This document shows positions 1 through 11,826 of a stretch of 64,000 nt of DNA, piece by piece. The position numbers and the translations under genes are program-made. Source of the DNA: Rostratula benghalensis (Eukaryota > Chordata > Aves > Charadriiformes > Rostratulidae); NCBI GenBank assembly GCA_013399305.1, contig VXAI01000115.1, forward strand, positions 1,817,907 through 1,881,906, given 5' to 3'. The notes beneath the pieces were generated by a model that did not search any database, had not been told where the DNA came from, and saw only the letters and a program-made list of their open reading frames with translations. Every line of letters begins with the position of its first letter. Positions within the stretch are counted from its first letter, which is position 1.

Positions 1-3000
1 AATGAATCAGTCATTTTTCCTTTTTTGATGGTGACTTTGAAAAGATTTATAATTCAGCTGCACAGTCATTTGCTTCCGGTGCAATTACCATAGAAAATTT
101 AACCCTATCCTTCACAGTCTGGGAGAAGTCCCACTCTCTGTCGCTTTAGTGTGTACCTCAGGTGCACCAACTTGCATGCTGGATTTCTTCTTTTCACACT
201 GTGGCTGGGACAAATTTTGAAAGTCCAATGACCTTCTATTGAGGAGTGGTACGTATCAACTGAGCCGTGGTAGGAAGGTCTTTTTATGGCAATATTAGAG
301 ATATTTCTCCTCTGCTAATGGGCACCACTGATTTTTACTTTCATGGTACTCCACTTGGATTGCCACTGTCATCTGATCAGGTACTCCTCAGCTTGTTCCT
401 CTGAATTCTGAATGTGTCAAAACACAACTCCTGTCAGCATAGAGTAGGAAAAACATGGGAAGTTTGCCAAGGGAGGTCCCTTTCTAGCAAAACACCAAAT
501 GATGTTTTTGTTGTGGCTTTTTTTTTTTTAAACTTGTCGGTTTTTAAAAATAATTTGTGGCTGGATCTCAGAACCAATGTTACTAACTTCTCCCTTCATA
601 GGGAAGCAAAAAGGAGGCATAAGAACATTTCTAATTATTGTGGCAATTGAAACAATTTAAGTTCCCAAAGTTTACTGCTGACCATTTTATTCTGCTGACT
701 GGTGACCCATTAAGTGTGATTGGCTTCGTTGTAAACCCTTCAGGTGTGTCCCCATGAAAGATGCGTATATCACACTTCCATGCTATTTCCACTTCTTCCA
801 TGATCCTAATTTTTATTTCCCTCTTTTCATTCAGAATATAGAACTAACCCTTTCTTTATTTCTCCATCATCAGTTTATCCACAGCTTTTCCTCGAGAAGC
901 AAAACTGAGCATTATAAATGACTAATTCAGACATTGTAAATGGAAAGTATCAACCTCTTCTTTGTGATTTTCTTGCTGGCCAGCAAGCACATATCCATTT
1001 TGGATTCTATTTTGAGGCAGAGCCACCTTTTTGCTTCAAGTTCAGAAAGAACTGTCCCACTTTCCAGAAGCACTGTGAAACAAGAACTTGGACAGGGTGG
1101 TTACCTCTGGCTTTCATCCATACTCTGGATGTGCATCCTTGTGTCTAGTAATAGAGTAATGCTCAGTGGGAATTCAAATATTCTATCCCTGGTACTAGGA
1201 ACACAATATTTTTGATAATTCTGCCATTATGCCCATTAAGTTAAAATTAGTCAACACATTCTGTAATTATGAGTCAGTCTGGCAGACAGAAAAAGAACAC
1301 AGGCAGCATAGTCAGATAAGTCTAGTTTCCTTAAAAAAAGAGGTTAAGAATCTTTTTTGATATCCAGTCTTCTTTCTGTTGTACAGATTCCATTTCTTTC
1401 TCTTATTCCCCTTTGCAGCATAATAAAACATAACTTCTTGCTGCAGATCCTTATGCATTTAGTTGTACATGCACTAGACAGATGCACTTCAGATCATCAC
1501 TACTTTTAATGACAGACTTGCTCAGATGTTATAGAGAAAAAGACTAGACTGAGCTAGACAGGCAGTTCTTTTGTTTCTTAAGGTTCTTATCAGAAGGTAA
1601 ACAATGTTTTCAAATTATTATCCATTCCCTTTTTCTCTAAATCCTAAAGAATCTTCTATCTAAACTGTACATAAGTATACTACTCATGACCCTCCATGTA
1701 GCTCCTCAAATTTGAAATGTATTCTGTTATTTATGCAATTAATTAATCTAGCAGAATATTGTTGACCAACATTAACTGTCATGCCCCTGTTTTCCAATGT
1801 ATCACTCAATCAAAATTCCCCAGGAATTTTTTCTTTCGCAATTCATGAATACTTGTATTTTTCCCTTGTGAAAAACCAACATTTGAAAACAATAAAGAAC
1901 ATTTTCCAGTTGCCTGAAAATAGCTGCATAGAAAACTATTTTGTATTTAATTAAAATTATAGCCAGACAAGTAACATTTGTTCTATATTTGCATCAATTT
2001 GCATATCAGTCCAACTGCATTTTTTATTGTTTTCCCCAAATTCAGGTTCCAGTTACCTTTAAAATGTTACAGGGCATCTTGGCTTCCCAGGATTCAGAGG
2101 AAAAGGGTGAGTGGGTGGCTGTGTAAACATGCTGTTTTGCTAGTAATATTAAACTAAGCTCACAGTGTGTGTGAATAAGAAATACAATGGGGTGGTTCAG
2201 GGAGAGTCCAGTGTGTTGGAAGGGTGAACTTAGCCATATTGTCTCCTATGAACTGGAAAAATGTCACTGGAACTAATAGACTGTTCCAGGATCCTGGCAG
2301 CAACACCAAGAAGTGAGTGCTGGGTACTGGGCTTTGGGATAGTTTTATCAGGACCTTCCAACCTTCCTGTATTTTCCACAAAGCTTCCTAAATATGGGCA
2401 TTGACCTTGCCAGTCTTGGTGGCATTGGCAATGTTTGGCTGTTATGCCTATTGAAGGACTCCAGAGGGGAACACTAAAACAAGCAAAATGTATGTAATTT
2501 CCTGATGTTGAGAGCATAGCTTTTTTTATCTCTTTAGTTTTACCACTGTGACAACCTTCATCTAATTCTCCTTTTTTCTCCAATTTGCGAAGAGCAACAT
2601 TCAGCTACTTCTTTCTCAGAAAGCTTATGATTATATTAAAAAAGGCAGTGCTAATGAATTGCACATAACAAATCTAATAGTACCGAAACCATTAACACCA
2701 GAGCATCTGCAAAATTACTATTTCTCTTTACTGCAGACCAAGTAAGAAAATGTCAGATTTTCATTTTGAACATCTGATGAAGTTATGTGCATTCTCTTCC
2801 TTTTGAAGGCTCATTCTTTTGTGAATTTGTACTTAGTGCACCTAAGAATAGCTAAGGAAGACTTAAATGCAATAGTATTTTTCCACAAACATGAAAATAA
2901 ACATATCCTGAGCCAGATCACTAGTGTGTGTGCAATCATGCCATTTATATTACTGTCCTACTGACAACCAATCCACAAGCATATGGTTTGGCTCAGGTAA

Positions 3001-6000
3001 AAATCAAAGTGATAAATATTTATCTGACTTTCCTTCTCACTTAGACTGAAAATCACTTCAGTGTGTCTGTTGCCACTCTTCATCTGTTCAGCCCCTACAC
3101 CCTTCAGGGCAGTGACTGGAGGTGAAGATACCACAATACTTTGGAGCTCTGATCTCTGTCTGAAATTACTGTAGCAAAAATAGACATATATATATCAATT
3201 CTACCAGATACAGACATTTAGCTGGTGACCTCAGCTACTGGCCACAGACATGAAATGTCTGGTCATAGAGTACAAAGATGGTAGCATAAAGTGAAGACAG
3301 AACATTAGAAATCAAGTAGAAAATCACAAAGATGATAGGGACGAGGGGACAGTGAGAGAAACAATAAATATTTCGAGCACACCAGGAGCAAGAGGTCAGT
3401 AAGGGATATAGAAATGTCCTTTGAGAAGGACAGAGTAATTTATTGACAAAAAAGGATTTTCTGTCTGACAGTGCACTATCCGCAAAAATGGGTCCTTTGT
3501 CTCCATGTCAATGAAGAAGGATGGGGAAAAGACAGAAACAGACAACCACATACTTGCAAGGAAGAGAAGGAAAGTAACAATTCAAGTTCTTCAAAAGAAG
3601 GAGATTAAATATACATCTATTCCAGGAAAATCTAGTGTGCGATACAATATTAAGTACAATGGGAAATTAGTCTACATGAGTTTGATGTGAAGGTAGTGTT
3701 CTGTAGCATGGAAAACCATGCATTTGGAGTCTGAAGATAAAATGCATAAAAAGAAAAAGCAGCACCTTTCAGTCTCGTCAGTGTATTCGTTGGTCTAGGA
3801 TGCTAGCAAGTCCTTTTTTGATATCATGTTGATGAGTTATGCCAGGGGAGATCCAGCAGCCTTCGTCCTATGTACCACAGCTTGCTTTTTGCAAAATCTA
3901 ATGTTACTGTTCAAATGAAGGATGCTGACTGGCTGACAGATGCTTTTTTTTTTCCCACATTTTATGTCATTTTTAAGGCCATAAGCACTTTGTGTTTGTG
4001 TTTTGTTAAGTGGGTAAGAGTATCTTGGCATTACCATAAGGAGCTGGAAGAGTTCGTGTTTAGGATCAAGGAAGACACTCAACAGTAACCTGGTAGTCCA
4101 AGCCATCAGTGAGTATATGGCATCCCTCCCCTGCCTGATTTAGACAATAGATGTGGACCTGAATGTCCTATCACCCACAGGAGCATCCTGACCATGTGTC
4201 AATTAGCTACACTGTTCTAGATTTCTTTTATTTCTCTCTGATGTAGGTGGTATTCAACATTTATTATCATTGAAGAAAAGAGAAAAACAGTTTCCACCTT
4301 CCCTCTTACAGCACTCACCAATATGTGCTGAATGGTTCGCGTCTGTCAGTGCTTGTGCACAGTGTCTTGCCTTCAATATGCCCAGAACCGTGAAAAAGAC
4401 ATACAATGGCCCACTATTTCCAGCAGGGATGGGCAAGACTGGCACCTCTCAGGGAAGAAGTTCTTAGCCCTGTCTCACAGATCCCACAGGCACACTTTCA
4501 CACAAGATCAATCTGAAATGCCTCTTGCTTTGCATGGAACCTCTACTGAAGACTGAAAGACCTTTTGTAGCAGCAGTTTTGCAAGGAAATGGCACTTTCC
4601 AACCTCTGAACTCAACAGGAACCCACAGTCCCTAACAGTTTTCTATTCATAGTCAGATGTAACCAAGGATTTCTCAGCAACATGTGTGCCTACACCCTAC
4701 AGCTTTTGACATTTCTGGGACATTTTAGCAGAAAGGTAGACCTCTGATGTTACATCTGCTTCCTCTGCACCTGTCTGTGAGTCCTTTGATACCTATAACT
4801 GTCTGAAAATGCAAGATCTCTCTCCTGCCCTGACAATGCAACAAATCTTGAGGCAGCAAATACTCCTCAGAGTTATACAAGAAGGTGCCCCTGCTCAGTG
4901 AAAAGCTGCCCTTGGTACTCGATTTGAGGAATTCAGCACAGAAAGAAGAAAGCGAGGAATGAAAGGACTCTAAGGGAAAGGCAGCCATGTCAGATCAAAG
5001 CAAAGGGGATGTTATTTAAGTTTGCAGCACACATATCTCAGAGAAGGGAAAATGCAGTCAGGTAGCTATAGACTATGAAAAGGTTTATGTTATGTAAAGG
5101 TGACTCTCATCTAATATAGTGTCTATTAATAATGAAAAAGAAATATACTGTCAATTGTAAATTACATCAGTCAGATCCCACTTTTGCTTTGACTATTAAA
5201 AAGGGATGAGTTAATTACCACCTTTGTATCTGGCAGAAAGATTCATAATATAACCTACTCTTTAGAAACAGAAGTCAGCATGGTTTTTCCTTCCTTGCTT
5301 AATGCAAGAGAATCAGAGAACTGTAAGCTAGACCATGTGATTAGTAATTGCCCAAGTGGAATAAAAATAAAGCCAGAAAAAAATTGCTATCTGCTTCAGA
5401 AGTTTCCATGAAAACATCTTACACAAAACTGGAAAAAAAAAATTATTCAGAGTTTTTTGAGTGGGAGACAATTTTCCAAAAATACTGCAATTTTACAGTA
5501 ATTCTGTTCATGCAAAAATCAGAAGTTCAGCAAAAAGTATGTTTTTCACAAATGTCACTCATCTCACCTCCATTGACTTCATAAATATGGTCTTTCAGCT
5601 TTAAAAAGGTGTGTCATACAGATCCATTATCTGATGGCTAAATGCTCTCACGGAGGCCACCACAACCTGGTCACTGGGTGGCCGAAAGCCAGCACAGCCT
5701 TGCATTGTAGCCCTGAGTCAGCTTTGAGCTCAAGCAGGACAGGGGTGTAACTGTGGCAGCACAGCATGCAGGAAGGGAGCACATGTCAGTTTTGGAGCTG
5801 ATGATTTTCACCTCTAAAATTGTCATGACCAAGGAGCTTAAGGTCAGTTCAGATTTGGCTGGACCAGCCACCCTCCACTCTCTTTGGGGGGCGTTGAATG
5901 TATCAGCTCAAATCATCTGCTGGGATAAGTGGTTGAATCTCCATTGATGTCAGGGAGATGAAGCCACTCACACCAGCTAAACAGCAGGCTTGCTGAGAGC

Positions 6001-6516
6001 ACATCAGTGTGCTCCCAGCCACGGCTTGAAGGAGCAGATTTGTATGCAGCAGCTGCACAAAGATCCAGAAAAGAGCCTTTCCCTGCCCAGGCAGATGAAT
6101 CTGAACTGAGCTCATCACAGCATGAAGTTTTCCTTTGCATATCTTCCGGTCCACATGAAAGAGCATCCTTACCTGTTGCTTTGTAGACTGATCATGAAGA
6201 GAGCTTTGTACTCCAAATAGAAGGCACGAGCATCATTCTCTTTGAAGTCGAAGCCAGAATTCTAGACTCTGATGGCAGAAATATCAGGAGCATCATTAGT
6301 AACTTCTACGTTTCTTCAGCACACAGCTGAAAGGCTGCTGTCATGGCAATTTTAAAACATTGGCTTTGAAATTATTTTAGATACTTTTTTTTTTTTTTTG
6401 CACTTAAACTTGCAGTTTTTCATCTGCTTTGTTTTCAGCTCAAACTGCATAGCTTTCCCTATATTTAAGTTCCTTATATTTATTTCCTTATATGTAACTT
6501 TGTAACACTGGTTTGG

Positions 6517-6543
6517 TTTAACACTGGTTTAACCAGTGTTAAA
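6517..6543. repeat. 27-bp perfect palindrome
   Basis: The left arm TTTAACACTGGTT is followed by one central T and then the exact reverse complement AACCAGTGTTAAA. A half-copy of the same motif (AACACTGGTTTGG) lies just upstream at about 6504-6516, so the arm appears three times in 40 bases. It could be a cruciform-forming palindrome, a dimeric factor site, or the remains of a very short inverted-repeat element. Confidence 0.85.
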
Positions 6544-8880
6544 GCACTGTTTTGCTTTGAAGGTGATATCACAAACCACTCCCATCATCAGAAATAGAAC
6601 TGCATTCTCTAGAAGGTGCCAGCCAAGTAAAATCTTCAGCTATTTTGCTCAAAACAAAGCAAAAATGTTGATAATTTTAAATAGGGTGAGACTGTTCAAG
6701 TCATAGGATTCTTCTGAGTGCAGATAAACTTTCTGGACTCTGGCCTATTTATGTGTTAATAGCAAGTGAAGGTAGCTAAAAAAGCAATCTGACCCTGTCT
6801 GTTCATGGAAAAGAAAATCTTCTGTATTCAGGTTTTCTCATGATAGGACAAGACAGACTCATGCTTTTGAAGCCACCACAATGTCTTCTCAGGTACAGGG
6901 CAGGGTGTATGGGAAATAGAGATACTTCTTGTTGACCATTGGTGTTTTAACTTAAAATATGGTGCATGTTCCAGATGGCTTCAATCATCTGGGCGTTGGC
7001 AACAATACACTATTTCTTTAGCACTTAATAAAAGTAGTCCTTTGTATTTTTTAGTCAGAACTGAATTTCTGGAGAATGCTTCATGGGTAGGCAAATGTAT
7101 GAAGTCAGATGGCTCCTTGTGGATTCTTTCAGTCCATGGGGAAGAAGGGAGGGGAATCTGGAAGAAAGCCCTGCTCTTCAGCCCCTGCTCCCCAGCATGC
7201 CTTGGGCTCCTTCATCAGCTTCTCTGCAGTCTGAGAGTAGCCTTCAGTTTCATGATGTTGCAGGAGACAAGAGAGAAGTCAAAAGTGGCTCCACATTGCT
7301 AATTCTGTGGCAGAGCCCATTTCATCAAAGGAAAAAGCTGGCTGACCTGCTGCCCTCAGTTGCAACAGCATGGAGGTGAAGGACGGCTTCAGCCCGCCTC
7401 TCTCATACACACCCACAAATCTGAATGAAATGAAATGAAGACAGAGAACCTCATGCTCCCACTGCAGGTCCCCCTTCTTGTATACTCTTTGATGATTGGC
7501 AATATTCACCTTTTCTTCCTAGAAACCCGTTCGCCTTCCTGCAGGAGCAGCTTCCGTCATTACAGTATGTTTGGTTATTCTTGCACATCTCCATCCTGTG
7601 GCTAAAAATAAGTAAATAAATAAGCAATGACAAAAAGAATAGCAATAGCTTGGTCTTGCAGTACGGACTTCTGCTGATCACAGAAATCAGGGCTGAACAG
7701 CAGACCCAGCAGAGCTCTGCCAGAAAAATAAACTAAATAACCAGTGTTTCATAACAATAATAGTAATAAAAGTCACAGCGGGGAATTCTGCCTCCACCTG
7801 TGCAGAGCTAGACCTAAGCAATGCCTCCCCCAATCCAGCAGGCTTTGAGCCTGCAGTAGAAGAAGCGGGAGGAAAAAAAAGAGTAAAGGCTGCATATGAT
7901 ACGAGGCAACGGGCATGCGATGCAAGGGCAGGACCATGACACCTCTGCCCTGGGGAACCCTTTGCCCTGTGTATCTGAACAGCAAAATATCTGTATGGGA
8001 AAATTAGATGCAGTCACATCAAGTGTACGTCACAAACTGATTCCCATATCCCAGCAAGCTGCTTCCCCACAGCTGTGCAGCCCCACACAGGACTCCTTCT
8101 CTTCCTGGGACTGGAAGAGACTGTGAACACACACGCCCAATGTGTTTTTTAATGAGAATTTAAAAGGTCGTTTTTAATTTCCTACTAGATTTTGGTTTTC
8201 TAGATTCAGAGTTCTGTGTAACTTTCATGTTACAAGAGATGGGGGCAAAAAACCCAAATGAATAACACAGCTTTTAATGTGAGCATCTGATCCTGCAGCC
8301 ATACTGAGTGGGAGGAGGAGTTTTTTTCCTTTTTAAATAAAGCAATGATTATAAAAACACGACAGGATTGTGTCTTCATATGGGAAAGCCTATCACCTTT
8401 ATTATTTCTGCTGGCAAGAGGCACTAGATGTCCTTTCACTCGCAGGCACAGCATTAAAGCATTTCTCTTGTGAAATGCGAGTAGAAAGCCAGAGGTGTAT
8501 GCAGCTAATTGTATTGAGAAAAACTGTTAAAATAATCACCCATTTCCATCTTTATTGCTATGCCACAGCAACAAACCTCGAGCCAGTCCCTTCCTTTACA
8601 ACACCATCAGAGAGAGGCTGGGTTCTTTCATAGCAGAGAAGACAACTTCTTTTTCCTGACAAGCACTTAACCAAATCCTTTAAAAGGCTGTGTTTTTTCC
8701 CTTTGAACGTGATCCTTTTATTTAATGTTTGCTGCACCTAGAATCCCTTGGTGATATTTCATTATTTAAGGCGTGTGAGAAAAATTCTTCATTTTTTTAC
8801 TCAATTTCCCTTTTAACACGAATGACTAGAAGTTCTCACTCTGGGCTACTGGAAATAGCAATTATTTTAAAGTGAGAATA

Positions 8881-8901
8881 AACAACAACAACAACAACAA
8901 C
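8881..8901. repeat. (AAC)7 microsatellite
   Basis: Seven perfect AAC units are followed by an A-rich tail that runs on to about 8920. It is an ordinary simple repeat. Confidence 0.9.
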
Positions 8902-9551
8902 AAAAAACCAACAAACAAGAAGAAACCTGGCAAGTTGGCTCAGAAATGATTACTGAGAAATTGCAGGGATGTTGAGGGAGGCAGAGAATTTATAATACTC
9001 ATGGATAGACAACAGCTGGAGAATGAGGAGAAGTAGGATAATCCCATGGGATACCCCTTGTGCAGAGAACATAGGTAATGCCAACATTTGTCAATGCTGC
9101 TGTCAAACCTTGAACTTAGTTGGCTCAATTTGACCTATTAATTCTTGATTACCTTCACCCACCGCAAGAATTAGCTTCTGATGGCATTAGTGTAAAAGGG
9201 GGTTAGATAGTTGGTTGTCTTCAGGTCCCTTTTTTTTGCCTGTAAAGGCTTTGGGCATCTTAAAACAGGCATTGCTATGCCTGGGTCTGGAATATCCTGT
9301 CATACAAAGACTGGTGCTGAGTGCCTGGAAGCATGAGGCTGGTAAACTGGGCAAGGATCTATGATGGGCACCCACTGACTCCCAGCACTCTGAAGTAATT
9401 GCAAGGGAAAGCCACTACAACTGGTGCCGCATCTGTGCAATGTTAAACACAGAACAGTGCTTCTGAGAAGACCCTGGGAAAGAGTTTGGTCTTCTTCCTG
9501 CTGGTGAACCTCACTACTGAACTACGGAAATAGGCTCTGAGTTTGGATGGT

Positions 9552-9948
9552 CTCAGATAGAGAGTTAGGATCATTCATATTGGAGAAGAGAAGGCTCTGG
9601 GGAGACCTTACTGTGGCCTTTCAGTACTTAATGGGGACTTATAAGAACAATGTAAGCAAAATTTTTAGTAGAACCTGTTGCAACAAGATGAGGGGTAATG
9701 GCTTTAAACTAAGATTTAGACTCAAAATATGGAAGAATTTTTTATGATGAGGGTAGTGAAACACTGGAACTGTTGCCCAAAGAGGTGCCAGATGCCCTAT
9801 CCCTGAAAACATTCAAGGTCAAGTCAGACAGTGCTCTGAGCAACCTGATCTAGCTGAAGATGTCCCTGTTCATTGCAGATAGGTTGGACTAGATGGTCAG
9901 TTAAGTTCTCTTCCAACCCAAACTATTCCATGATTCTATGATTCTGTC
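9552..9948 (+). mobile_element. CR1 LINE 3' fragment, + orientation
   Basis: This is a 5'-truncated, diverged copy of a CR1 non-LTR retrotransposon. It carries the usual CR1 blocks in order: the 'ggagaagagaaggctctgg' block near 9579, an 'aagagg..atgg..ttaaact' block, 'gtgaaacactggaactg', 'ccctgaaaacattcaaggtcaa', 'ggttggactagatgg', and a terminal tail of ATTCCATG/ATTCTATG/ATTCTGT units. The reading frame corresponding to the CR1 ORF2 C-terminus is broken, so the copy is dead. The 5' truncation fits target-primed reverse transcription. Its divergence from the consensus pattern suggests an older insertion than the copies at 11400 and 51893. The 5' boundary is uncertain by tens of bases. Confidence 0.93.
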
Positions 9949-11399
9949 ACTTCTGCGTGAGTACTCTAACCCAATGGGCATTGTAAAAGAGGGAAGAGGT
10001 GGAGACTTCTCATGTAGCTGTTACATATAGGGAGAAAGTGGCAGCCATAACCATGTTTTGCACAAACCTGGTTGAACAGTGAACATAAAAACTGGAGGAA
10101 GGTTGTGTGCTTGATACACCCTGGGAGATACATGCCTGAGCACTGAAGGTGAGGATCAGCAGAGGTTCTGGATGCCCACCTCCTTTACCAGATGGCCCCC
10201 ACTTGGCTCTGCTTGCAGTCACCCACCTACAGAGCTGAGAGGAAAGGGAATCCCGGAGGCCAATATATGATGGTTAGTGATGACATGGAGTGGGGACAGG
10301 ATTTACTGCACTAGAGTGGGGGAAAAAAAAAAAAGAAAAAAAAAAGGCTATTCAAATATAAACATTCTAACAAATCAGAGAAAAGAGTAATCAACCCTCA
10401 GGCCAACCACCTCTCCAGACAAACACCAACTCACGAGCATGGAAATGGACAGCAAGGCAGAGCCTGTGTGCTTCCAATGCACAAAACCATGCCCAACCTT
10501 CACGGAAGGGTCTGGCAGCCAGTTATAATTGTGACTAAGTTTTGAAAAGATCTGAACCCCTCTCAAGAATGAGGGATGTTTTGTGCCAGTTACTTCCCAG
10601 CAGGTTTGGCAAGAGGCACGGCACCTCTCAGAAATATGAGGAAGAATGCAATAAGTGAACAGGAAAAGAGCCTTTGGGCTGGTAGGAAGAAAGATCAAAG
10701 AAAAAGTTTAAATGCAAAATTTAAAGCCAAAATGGTGCCAGAGGATCTGAAGGGTAATCCATAGGTTTTCCTTGGGGAAATGGGTTTTGAGGAGGAATTT
10801 AAAAGGCATTCATGATGATCTTGCACACATCTTGGTGGGAGAAACCCCTAGGCAAATCGACTTGTTCACAGGCTAAGCTGCAAAATGTGTTTGCTCATTC
10901 AGATCTATGTTTTCAGAAAACAGATGGAATTTTGGGTTCCATCTTTTGTCCTACTCACTTTTTCTGCTGATATAAGGCAGGCATTTAGCATTCACTCTCC
11001 AAAAGCAAAATAACCCCAAGTCTCTTTTGGTGGGTACTGAAAATCACTAATGACTTATAAAAACACAGCTGTAAGGATGGCTTGGAAGGGATCTCAGTAA
11101 GAAAATAACTCATTTGTTACTGCTTTTAGGTTAATCTCAGCATCCATTAGAAATCATTTGGAATTATCAAAACTCTGACCACAGAGAACACTTCAGAAAA
11201 CATAATTTTCTGTGTGCCATCATACTTTACTTTCAAGTTAGCTTGGTTTTGGTCACATTATAAATGGATATAGTATAGTTATTTTAATGATAACAGTTAT
11301 TATACCTGATCCTCCAACACAGTCTTCTTGTGTGGGATTTTCATTTATCTTTGCATTTTCTTCTGTCACTGTCACTTGCATTACTCTTAGTAAGAATTG
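9949..11399. other. Spacer between two CR1 copies
   Basis: No gene is seen. It contains an A-rich run interrupted by one G at about 10322-10346. The open frames on both strands at 10375-10764 overlap each other and look like chance. No splice-flanked exon is convincing. Confidence 0.5.
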
Positions 11400-11826
11400 C
11401 ATGCCTTTCTAGAGGCACAGGCTGAGAGAGTTGGTGTTGTTCAGTCTGGAGTAGAGAAAGCTCTGGGGAGACCATGTAGCAGTCTTCCAGTGTCTGAAAG
11501 GTGCCTAAAAGAAAGCTGGAGAGGGACATTTTACAAGGGCCTGTTATGATAGGACAAGGGGCAATTGGCTTTAAACTGGAAGAGATTAGATATAGATTAG
11601 ATATCAGGAAGAATGTTTTCACTGTGAGGGTGGTGAGACACTGGAACAGGTTTCCCAGAGAAGTTGTGGAAGCCCCATCCCTGAAAGTGTTCAAGGCCAG
11701 GCTGGATGGGGGTTTGAGCAGCCTGCTCTAGTGGGTGGTGTCCCTGCCCATGGTAGGGGGATTGGAACTTGATGATCTTTAAAGGTCCCATCCAACTCTA
11801 AACATTCTATGATTCTATGTTTCTAT
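11400..11826 (+). mobile_element. CR1 LINE 3' fragment, + orientation
   Basis: A 5'-truncated CR1 copy ending in three ATTCTATG-type units (about 11806-11826). Conserved blocks include 'gagagttggtgttgttcag', 'gtgaggtgg-type' sequence near 11625, 'ccctgaaagtgttcaaggcc' and 'ggtcccatccaactctaaac'. One frame at 11501-11731 is still open and reads the familiar CR1 ORF2 C-terminal stretch (RVVRHWNRFPREVVEAPSL), so it is relatively well preserved. This stretch is often mis-annotated as a small gene. No full-length ORF2 or endonuclease is present, so it cannot move by itself. Confidence 0.95.

Larger units (their letters stand above)
1..9551. other. AT-rich intergenic or intronic DNA, no gene recognised
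   Basis: All open frames here are short, overlap on both strands, and show no motif, domain or codon pattern I recognise. There is no CR1 tail in either orientation. The stretch holds a 27-bp palindrome (6517-6543), an AAC microsatellite (8881-8901), a T15 run (6385-6399) and a small TAAA-rich patch near 7600-7625. The segment about 5640-6130 is somewhat richer in GC than its surroundings, but nothing in it is recognisable. Intergenic or intronic status is inferred from the absence of coding signal. Confidence 0.6.
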
